The position numbers and the translations under genes were made by a program. From Cliona cf. orientalis (Eukaryota > Porifera > Demospongiae > Clionaida > Clionaidae): a DNA stretch of 64,000 bases. The stretch is from contig OZ005689.1 in the NCBI GenBank assembly GCA_963930775.1, positions 25,418,058 to 25,482,057 of the forward strand. The letters run 5' to 3'. Below are positions 55,946 to 64,000 of the stretch, one piece after another (the first letter of the stretch is position 1; every line of letters begins with the position of its first letter). A model generated the notes under the pieces. It was not told the origin of the DNA, searched no databases, and saw only the letters and a list, made by a program, of their open reading frames with translations.

Positions 55946-56904
55946 CATGTAAGTTCGAAGCATGAATAATTCATCCATCGTCTATTCTATGATTTTTTTT
56001 TTACTGTACTATTGTATACGTATATATAGATACCTTGGCTAACACTGGCCGCCTCCGTGGCAGGGCCCTGGATCGTAAGATCCATATGTAAGTGTATTAT
56101 TTTGATATAGAACCTTGAATGCTTATGCCACTTGCTGTTAGGCTATAGCTGGACACATTCCTAAATAATAGTTAGACACTATTTAGGAGGTTTCTGCGTG
56201 AATTAGAAAGCCCAAAGGAATCCCAAGGGTTCTACTGAGACTTAAAGGTCTTATAAATCACGCTGTAGAAGTGTCTAACTACTTGAGATCTCAGCAACAA
56301 AGCCCAAGGTTTTTGTTGTTGTTGTTGTTGTTGTTTGTTTGTGAAGGTCATAATAGAACTGCAATTCAACCAATCAGTTCACTGTGTTACAAGGATCTAA
56401 TACTATTTATATTATTTGCATGCAGTATCCATGCGCTACCGGGGCAAAAAAGAAGGTAAATTGAGTCTCCAATAGTAGGTAGTAATAATTATTGTTTATT
56501 GCTTTGGTCTCAAATTGGAAATAGATGTCCAAGCACCAGAAGATGTCCCGCCACCACCTCCCCCTCTGGGTGAAGGTGCACCCCCACCCCCTCCAGCTCC
56601 GGGCGATGATTCCCCCCCCCCACCTCCTCCAGCTCCGGCTGACAATGGCCCCCCACCCCCTCCAGCTCCGGATGCCCCACCACCTCCCCCACTCCCTCCG
56701 GTTCCAGGTGCCCCGCCACCACCTCCTCCTCCACCCCACTCCCTCCGGCTGCGGGTGCCCCCCACCCCCTCCAACTCCAAGTGCCCCGCCACAACCACCA
56801 GCTCCAGGAGCACATGTGTGGCGTGGGCGTGGGCGTGGGCGGGGTCGAGGCCGACGTAGGCCCCGCTACCACCCTTATGGGCAAAGTGCTCATTGTTATT
56901 ACTA
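55941..56904 (+). pseudogene. Proline-rich / RG-rich small gene remnant
   Basis: A possible exon at about 56031-56089 (acceptor TAG, donor GTAAGT) reads TLANTGRLRGRALDRKIHM in one frame. The last exon (56510-56904) encodes repeated PPPPPAP blocks (about 75 residues). After a one-base shift within C-rich sequence it continues to APGAHVWRGRGRGRGRGRRR and ends GQSAHCYY. Pro-rich plus RG-rich order is seen in RNA-binding proteins, but exon links are uncertain. The neighbouring promoter-like elements suggest a captured host gene, which is inference. Confidence 0.35.
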
Positions 56905-57384
56905 AAGATCCTGTCTTCACTCAATTATTTCTCTGTTAATGCAGGACACATAATTAATGTGTATAACAGTATAATGTTATTAGATCTATATGTATTGTAA
57001 TATTATTATTATTATTATTATTATTTCTTCTATCATTATCTATGAAATCATAATAACTATTATAATAATATTATTATCAGTCGAAGTTCAATGTGGCTTC
57101 CACCTATGCATGCACACTAACTAATGGGCAATCTTGATTGCTAATGCAATGCAGATTAGCCACACTATTTGATTGTGACATCAAACATACTTGTGTAATG
57201 TAATGTAATGTAAATAATTCATTCGAAGCACAGGAAAAGGTATTGTGCAATAATTTTTATATCAGCATGTAGAGTGGATCAAAAATAATAATTGAATCGT
57301 CTCAGATTTTTGGTTTTCACTTTCAATTTTGAAATAAGAGTCGTAGTAGTTTCTGACCACTAAAGTATGAAGGAAATGACTACT
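56905..57384. other. AT-rich stretch with (ATT)n
   Basis: (ATT)n lies at about 57001-57026, with further taat / atta words to 57075, and a gtaatgtaatgtaatgtaa run at 57194-57212. No gene. Confidence 0.6.
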
Positions 57385-57478
57385 GTCCAGATGGTGCAAT
57401 GGTTAAGCTCAGTGTCTGTCAACCAGTGTCAAATGCGTGCACTGGTTCAAATCCCACCCGGGGCCAATTTTTTTCCAT
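57385..57478 (+). ncRNA. tRNA-derived SINE-like Pol III unit
   Basis: Box A-like tggtgcaatgg (57392-57402) and a consensus box B ggttcaaatcc (57444-57454) are 52 bp apart in the same orientation. They are followed by attttttt, a Pol III terminator. The T-stem and acceptor stem do not pair properly, so this is not a working tRNA gene; a SINE head or tRNA relic fits better. Confidence 0.4.
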
Positions 57479-58227
57479 CTTTTTTTCCACTGCCAGTGAT
57501 GCTAGGAAGGCAGTTGACATACACCAACAATATTCCATGGGCAATGCTCCTTACATTGGATCTAGACTAGGGGATGATTACGTACACAAGCCCCAAGTCA
57601 CTCTCAGATATGTTACGCATTATTTAGAGTATTATAGTAATCAATATTTGCAACTTGAGATTTTCTGCCTTACCACATACCTGACCTATTGTAGCAGACG
57701 TGTATGATAGAAAATGGTGACATACCGTTAACTAATTACTGCTTGATAAAATTCTTTTATCTTAGGTTGTGGTTTAGCTTGTTTAAATTAAATTACATTG
57801 TAGGAGCCTACAAAGGCCTGATTATAATGATAAATAAGTTGATTTTTGTCGATCGTGAAATTTATAATGATATTCATGACTTCTTGTACGCTTGTAATTA
57901 GTAATTACAAGGGCTTGTATAATGCAAACATGGATGTCCGCTGCTCCATAGGGCATTTCTGGCAACGAGAGAATTCTAATTACCGCCCATAGCAACGGGC
58001 TCCGTGTACGGTGGCTGTGCCGACTAGGTGGGTCAAAATGAAGGCTTATTTCGCCTTCGTATAGCACGACTAGCCTCCGTAGAAGACGGCAACAGTTAGA
58101 AGAAGGGTTGTTCGACATGTATATGACAAATCTGGACTTTGACAAATTTAGACCTGAGCTACTAAAAACGCGCATTGCGCGAATCGCGCGCGGATCCCAT
58201 ACAGAGGGTTTTCCCAAATCCGGTCAC

Positions 58228-59118
58228 ATTTAAGGATATCTCATCATATTGTCGCTCTTGTGAATTTTTCCAAAGAAGCCAGAGGCGAGGGGTCTCTGTG
58301 AGAGCAAAGATGATCCCAATGCCACTGACTGGGAAACATTTTCAGAGAATTGCTATGGATGTGGTTGGCCCCCTTCCCAAGAGTAGATCAGCAAACCGAT
58401 TCATTTTGACAATCAGTGACTATGCCACTCGCTACCCTGAGGCAGGACCACTGCCTAGTACAGAAGCTGAAAGGGTTTATTAAATTTTTCTCGCATATTG
58501 ACTATGCCACTCGCTACCCTGCCTAGTACAGAAGCTGAAAGGGTACCCAAAGAGTTAATTAAATTTTTCTCGCACGTTGGTATGCCAGATGAAATTGTTA
58601 CAGATCAAAGTTCTAATTTTATGTCATCCCTTCTGCAGGAGACCTATTGTCTGTTGCAGATCAGACACATACGCACCTCTCCTTACCATCCACAGACAGA
58701 TGGACTCGTTGAAAGATTTAATGGAACATTGAAATCAATGCTGAAGAAGTTTATATCTAAGAATCAGAAAGATTGGGATGAGTATCTCCCATATTTGTTG
58801 TCTGCTTACAGAGAGGTACCACAGGCATCAACTGTCTTTTTCCCATTCGAATTGCTATTTTGAAGAAGAGTGAGGGGCCCTTTGGATGTCTTGCGAGAGT
58901 GTTGGACTGATGAGGAGTCAGAAGATACTCCAGTTATTCCTTATGTGTTGGAAATGCAGAAGAAGCTCAAAGAGATGACAGAGGTGGCCCAAAACAATCT
59001 TCAGGAAGCTCAACAAAGCAAAAAGAACACTATGATCAAAACGCTTTGCACACAGGAGAATCCTTGGAGGAGGTGGATGATGAGGTGCTGGTGCTGCTAC
59101 CTGCTAGAAAGAAGTTAA
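58228..59118 (+). pseudogene. Integrase core and C-terminus of the Ty3-type element
   Basis: CRSCEFF completes the zinc domain. MDVVGPLPKSRSANRFIL gives the first catalytic Asp. EIVTDQSSNFMSS gives the second. HPQTDGLVERFNGTLKSMLK gives the Glu. A ~85-bp imperfect tandem duplication (about 58410-58578, both copies with atgccactcgctaccctg) breaks the frame between the first and second Asp. After a stop at about 58861 the C-terminal part reads GPLDVLRECWTDEE, VLEMQKKLKEMTEVAQNNLQ. This is a retroelement integrase remnant. Confidence 0.85.
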
Positions 59119-59139
59119 AACTTATGAAGGGTGGATAGT

Positions 59140-59300
59140 AGGGGCGGAGTTTCCTTTGGAGGGGGCTACTTTCAATTGGAGGGGGTGTGTATTTCATTTG
59201 GAGGGTACCATTTTCAGGAAGAGGGTGTCTACTTCAGCTGGAGGGGCCGGTATGCGAACTGGAGTAGGATAGTAATCAATCACTTCAGTAGTGGGGGTAC
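59140..59300. repeat. Degenerate ~27-30-bp tandem repeat
   Basis: Units built on ttggaggggg.ctactttca recur five or six times. The flanking 59300-59675 has G-rich words but no supported gene, and no LTR matching the 5' side was found here. Confidence 0.7.
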
Positions 59301-60499
59301 AGGAGCACGATAGTAGACATTGATCAAGAGTAGGGGTGCACTGGTGGACGGGAGCTATACTATACTTCAGGAGGAGTATCATGTCCAGGACAAGGCTAAT
59401 TTCAACAGCAGCAGGGGCTGATGGTATTTATATTTAGTATGATTTTCCGGGGGGCAGCAGGAGCAGGGGTGCATCTCAAGGAGTCGACGAGTCAACCGCT
59501 GGAAGGGGGTGCGGTAATTGATTTTGCATGCGCATACAATTGCGGTCCCTTCGAAGGTCAAAGGTCAAATCTTGCTGTGGAGACGTGATTGTCACATGAC
59601 CATGTACGGTGCCGGTTGATTTTCCAATAAGAGCCCACCACTGGATAGAGCGGGTTTTCACCCAAGAAGGAAGCTATGAGCTCTTGGATCGTTTCTACGA
59701 TACGCATAATACTTGACGATCTTGCTCCTTATCAAGATGGTCGCCTTATACCTGTAGAGTCGTTCTCATCTTCGTTGGAGTTGATGTATCGAGAGTTGTT
59801 GATTCAAGAAAGTCTCCATGGTCTGACTGTATTGGAAAGAGAAGGTTGTGAACTAATCAGACACAGCATGGCAACCTTTCGAATAATGCATATGAAAGCC
59901 AAGTGCAGAGGGATCTACCAAATGCATAACCACCCACTGGAGAGGATTTCATTGGACGTCCAAGATATATAATCAAGTATGATCAGTTGAAAATGTTACT
60001 AGAGCACCGGTTTACGGTGCCACATATAGCAAATATGTTGGGAGTATCAGTTAGTACAGTACGACGGCGTATGGCAGAATTTGACTTATCTGTTGCTGCT
60101 ACTTATGCAACATTAACAGATGATGAACTCAATTCCCTGGTCAGCAACATACAGAATCATTTTCCAAATTGTGGAAATCGTCAAATGGAAGGACAATTAT
60201 TAGCACGAGGATTTAGAATACAACATCGTATACGAGAAGCTCAAAGAAGGGTGGATCCGGAAGGTTCAATACTGCGGCGTCTGAATGCTCTCCAGCGGCG
60301 TGTGTACAAGGTTGCTGCACCACTATGCCTGTCGCACATACATGAAAATCACAAATTAATCAGGTAAACCTATTTGTACCATAGCAGCCATGCAAATCAT
60401 CGTATAACATGCAGCTCATGCACGGATATTCATGCCATGGTATAACCACTGGCGTGGTGTAAATGGGGGAATTCCATGAGTTTTACTATGGCATAAAAT

Positions 60500-60891
60500 A
60501 CAAGTATAAAAACAATTGAATAAAATTGAAGGATGAAGTAGGGATGGCAGGGTCAAAAAGTACACAAACAAGATTCAATGTAGGGATAATCACATCCACT
60601 ATACATCTCTACGCTTGCTTTTCTCGATTATAATACTCTTATTGTTATCGACTTGTCTGTGCTATCCTTCTTGATGTGCATGTGGGAGGCTCAGGATAGT
60701 CGATCAGCTTTGATTCAGTCACATTATTTTTGCACCCCATGCACACATAGCTATAATATAGCTAGTCAAAAAGCAAGCGTAGGGATGTATAGTGGATGTG
60801 ATTATCCCTACATTGAATCTTGTTTGTGTACTTTTTGACCCTGCCATCCCTACTTCATCCTTCAATTTTATTCAATTGTTTTTATACTTGT
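60500..60891. repeat. Foldback (long inverted repeat), ~392 bp
   Basis: Arms 60500-60620 and about 60766-60891 are near-perfect complements. They include gtagggatggcagggtcaaa and attcaatgtagggataatca. The spacer is ~150 bp. The right arm overlaps the start of the ~950-bp repeat. Confidence 0.9.
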
Positions 60892-61803
60892 TTCTGTTCT
60901 TTTTTTTATTGCTGTCAGCGTAATTTATCAATGCCATCTTACAATGTCATGGTTTGTTTATTCAACTCTCAACGAATAGAAGATTGGAGGTGCCGAAATT
61001 CGCGCGTGCGTGCAAAATTCGTAGCCACGCCCCTCACGTTCCTGTGCCTGGCCAATCTACGGCCAATCCATAGTGGCCTAAGAAAGAAGCTGCCATGAGA
61101 CTCCGACTTTGGTAGAGAGAGAATTTATTCAAAGTATTGCTAGTAGCTACCACTATCTTTATCACTGAGGTATTGAGCTGGCTGACTACTGAGGGGCCAC
61201 GCCCGAAGATAGCTTAGTTGCTAGCTAGCGCTAGCGCTCGCTAGCGCTATCACTCGCGCTGGTTGTACAGTCTCGTCTCCAGACCCCACCCCCCAAAGGA
61301 TGCCGTGGCGCGCGCCGCTGACTACATTCACATGACTTCACCATGGCAACACATTGTGAGCATGCGCATTATATCACAAAATGGCGCGTCATGGACACAC
61401 CCAATCGTTAACGCGCGGTACACACCCACGACTACGTAGCCGTCAAGATAACGGAAAATTAGCGTGACACTGCACTGCGCGCTACAAAATGGAGTGGATT
61501 TATACGAGAACTAAGGCGAGCGGTCCAGACAGTCTTGAGTTAGCCCTGATAATGAAAAAGAAAGAAAGAAAGAATGACAAATGGGCTATTAATTTTTTCA
61601 AACATCTGGTTCTGGCATGTACAATTGTTTTGATGAATGATCTTGGTCTTGCTAGATGCACAATTTGCTGAAGATTCTGATTTTCACACTTAGAAATTTC
61701 ACAAAATTACCTATTTTGAGATATTTGGGCATTTGTAATGTATTATATATATGGCATATCCGGGCCATCCCTACTTATAGAGTCTACCGACTCTATGATA
61801 TGG
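60866..61803 (+). repeat. Interspersed ~950-bp repeat, copy 2
   Basis: It matches 1-960 in the same orientation, from aattttattcaattgttttt to the shared end at tagagtctaccgactcta. It lies in the intron of the integrase-like gene. Confidence 0.85.
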
Positions 61804-62210
61804 TTATGGATTCTATACTGCCTTTGATTTGTATGGCTGCTATAGTACATATTATTGTAATTGATCCAATTAAATTAGCATTCTACAAATTCTCATAGCA
61901 TGTGGATCAATTGACAACCTTTACCAGAAAAGCATGAGATTGTACGTTCTATTAGATTATGGTATAAGTTATAGCATTCATGCTCATGGGGTTAGCAGTC
62001 ACCTGCACCTGCCACATATTGTGATCTATAACACAGGTGGAGGCTGGTTATTCATGGTTGCATTGACGGATATAGTCGACGTATAATTTATTTGAAATGT
62101 GCAGATAACAATCGTGCTGACACCGATTTAAGCTGCTTTGCCGAGGGTGTTGAACAAATGGGGCTGTCTTCGTGCTGACTGTGGTGGAGAGAATGTAATG
62201 GTGGCATCGT

Positions 62211-62512
62211 ACATGTTGGAACATCCACGTAGAGGACCTGGTAGAGGAAGCTTTATTAGTGGACGATCAGTACACGACCAAAGAATCGAGCGTCTATGGA
62301 GAGATGTTTTTATGGGTTGTACCTTATTGTTCTACCATCTTTTTCATCACATGGAAGAAGTACATGTTGGAACATCCACGTAGAGGACCTGGTAGAGGAA
62401 GCTTTATTAGTGGACGATCAGTACACGACCAAAGAATCGAGCGTCTATGGAGAGATGTTTTTATGGGTTGTACCTTATTGTTCTACCATCTTTTTCATCA
62501 CATGGAAGAAGT
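62211..62512 (+). repeat. Exact 151-bp tandem duplication in exon 2
   Basis: The sequence from acatgttggaacatccacg to catcacatggaagaagt occurs at 62211 and again at 62362 with no differences that I could see. 151 is not a multiple of three, so the second copy is read in a shifted frame. Confidence 0.93.
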
Positions 62513-62993
62513 ACATGTGCTTAACGTGGATGACGAAATACATATTTTTTGCTTGCACTATATATTCCTGACACGTATTAACAGTGCACTTCAACAGTTC
62601 TGTGATGGTTGGAACAACCACCCTCTGTCATCAGGAACAGGAATGTCACCTCAACAACTCTGGATTAGTGGGCTCCTTTGATCCACTGAAGTTCTTACCG
62701 AGGTATGCAAATTAACTCACGAGGACCAAGCCGTATTTTATTCACTATGCTACTTATTCAATTTTTCACAGCAAGAGTCAAGACTATTTCGTAGATTGGA
62801 ATGGGCCACTTCCATTTGAGTCAGATGACACTGATGATGCAATTGTAGTGCCAGAAACCTTTTGCCCCCTTGATGCCGCTGATCAGCAAGAATTATTTCA
62901 TTGTATTTCACCATCAGCCCCGAGTACCAATTACGGTATTGATCTATACTTTGCCACACTGTCCTTTGTGCAAGAGAAGGTGTTGTACACATG

Positions 62994-64000
62994 ATGGAAA
63001 TTATTTTTGTGCAGATTAATGTTTTGGTATAATAATATTATTATAATCAATGACACTTTTCCAGATGTTTATGATCATACCACAATATCATACTAACAGT
63101 GTTATATAGCTGCATGATTGTGGTTGACAAAAAGTAATGAGAAGATGTGGTATAGTTATAGTTATGGAAGTGATAACTTTAATTACGATTTCCCAAATTC
63201 ACCATGCATTGTAAATGCAACATCTAGCTGCTTCTTGAAAGTTTCATAATCATCATACTTGGTAGGCAGAGTGAGCATTATTGCACAAGTGCTTGCTGTT
63301 GGAAATACATTGTGTTCATTAAAATTTAATGTTGGTTTCTTTCTGGGGTATCCGCAGGGTGGAATGGAGTATGGCCCAGAAAAAAAAATTCAGGACTTGC
63401 TCAAGTGATACAGACACACCTACAACATAATAATAATATTATTATGGATTTTGACAATGAAGACTTAATTAACAGTGGTTGTTTTTACTTGGTTCGGCTG
63501 TTGTTAAACCACTTGGATCCACCTCATTTTCATCAACAACAATTCTAGTAGGTTTGGCTGCATTAATTTTATACAAACAAAATTATAGGCTACAAGTGGG
63601 GGGGGGGGGGGGGGGGGGGGGTGGGGGACTGCCTGCTGCACCTGATATCAATTGGGTCAGCCATTACAATCACCAGCTATGAGCTTTATTGCAGAGGGGC
63701 ACCCTGGGATCCCCCCCCCCCTGAAAATTGCCAAGTATTACAATGTCATATTATTATTGTAGAGTGTGTTAAACAATAACTTCAAAAGCCACTAGAAACT
63801 GTCTCAGAGGTCATAAATTATCCATGCCCCAAGACCCCACCCTGTAGGTACTGCACACTAGAATCCCCCCCCCCCCCTACGAAAAAATCATCTCTGTGCA
63901 TGCCGTATTTTTATTTATTTATTTTTTACCTTTCTCGCACTCGTATCAATAGTCCAGGAACATCATGTATGTGTTGGTTTCTCTTGTATGTGCATTTGAC
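62994..64000. other. Gene-free tail with homopolymer tracts
   Basis: It holds 24 G's at 63598-63621 (then T and 5 G) and C tracts at about 63710-63721 and 63866-63877. (ATT)-type words occur at 63427-63446. A minus-strand 80-codon frame at 62750-62992 is a shadow of exon 3. No supported gene. Confidence 0.6.

Larger units (their letters stand above)
50236..58227 (+). mobile_element. 7,992-bp TIR element with 2A-HTH-Rep gene
   Basis: The left end gtgaccggatttgggaaaac and the right end (its inverse at 58208-58227) pair over about 40 bp. attt flanks both sides (50232-50235 and 58228-58231). Deleting the element plus one attt joins the host integrase frame exactly (GIF to KDI). The left 251 bp (50236-50486) recur inverted at 54366-54616. 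Contents in order: a possible 28-codon exon, a hydrophobic ORF, the 2A-HTH-DUF6570-Rep pseudogene, the internal inverted terminus, an unassigned ORF, and a proline-rich gene remnant. A SINE-like sequence follows. Family unknown: the TIR/TSD architecture is unlike that of Helitrons, although the coding part is Helitron-like. Confidence 0.85.
48290..59118 (+). mobile_element. Ty3/gypsy-type retrotransposon, internally deleted, split by an 8-kb transposon
   Basis: Gag (48504-49288), zinc knuckle and protease (49290-49835) are followed almost directly by the integrase N-terminus (about 49920-50235). The reverse transcriptase and RNase H region is missing. The integrase continues at 58228 after the 7,992-bp insert. 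The 3' LTR is absent or unrecognised. The copy cannot be autonomous. Confidence 0.85.
59676..62993 (+). pseudogene. Integrase-like (rve) repetitive gene, 3 exons, nearly intact but frameshifted
   Basis: Exon 1 (59676-60365) starts MSSWIVSTIRIILDDLAPYQ. After a one-base shift near 59935 it continues GEDFIGRPRYIIKYDQLKML, HIANMLGVSVSTVRRRM (helix-turn-helix) and HFPNCGNRQMEGQLLARGF, ending ENHKLI at AG|GTAAAC. Exon 2 starts at 62036 after a 1.67-kb repeat-filled intron: [20 protein letters not shown], then [13 protein letters not shown] (catalytic Asp) and [14 protein letters not shown] (Glu), ending FDPLKFLPR. Exon 3 (about 62771-62993) ends IDLYFATLSFVQEKVLYT and a stop. Breaks: near 59935, near 62170, the 151-bp duplication, and near 62675. 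The family (HTH plus rve-like core) is multicopy in fish, cnidarians and sponges. Its biological role is unknown. Confidence 0.8.

Noticed and set aside
56407-56924. Gly-rich minus-strand frames up to 142 codons
   Set aside because: They are the reverse complement of the proline-rich coding stretch; the plus frame fits exon structure better.
57385-57478. Functional tRNA gene
   Set aside because: Box A and box B fit, but the T-stem and acceptor stem do not base pair, so it is listed as SINE-like instead.

Overview
The window looks like metazoan, probably sponge-type (demosponge), nuclear DNA. It is AT-rich, it has short GT-AG introns of roughly 60-450 bp, and it is dense with DNA transposons, MITEs, palindromes and microsatellites. 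Only two multi-exon genes read as largely or fully functional. The taxonomic call is inference from the protein families and intron style. No ribosomal RNA, CRISPR or bacterial feature was seen.

Layout. 0-11.5 kb: one copy of a ~950-bp interspersed repeat, a broken OB-fold (RPA-like) gene split by a MITE, a broken gene of an uncharacterised repetitive family, and a Penelope-like element. 11.5-17.2 kb: an AT satellite invaded separately by a TA-type MITE, a 1.1-kb TIR element and a 3.4-kb DDE transposon. 17.2-25 kb: DUF3987-like and KDZ transposase remains, several palindromes and minisatellites. 25.5-27.3 kb: very long GT microsatellites, one holding a 307-bp TIR element. 27.4-31.4 kb (minus): an 11-exon C2H2/transposase-like gene with one frameshift. 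31.4-37 kb: several MITEs with clear target duplications, a hAT/ZNF862-like fragment and a Crypton. 38-40.8 kb (minus): a complete 8-exon SAM-domain gene of 503 residues. 41-43 kb: the 5' part of a ZNF862-like gene and two adjacent MITEs. 44-45.9 kb: a structurally complete Tigger/pogo transposon with an open transposase. 46-47.5 kb: a LINE fragment split by a MITE. 48.2-59.1 kb: a Ty3-type retrotransposon split by a 7,992-bp TIR element. 59.7-63 kb: an integrase-like (rve) gene with a 1.67-kb repeat-filled intron and an exact 151-bp tandem duplication.

The standout is the 8-kb element at 50236-58227. It has an ATTT target duplication that restores the interrupted integrase reading frame exactly, and a 251-bp terminal repeat that recurs inverted inside the element. 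It carries a 2A ribosome-skipping peptide upstream of three helix-turn-helix units, followed by decayed DUF6570 and Helitron-like Rep (HUH) domains. TIR plus TSD architecture is not that of a Helitron, so this is either a capture/nesting event or an undescribed element type. Most other coding regions are pseudogenes whose frameshifts are noted entry by entry.
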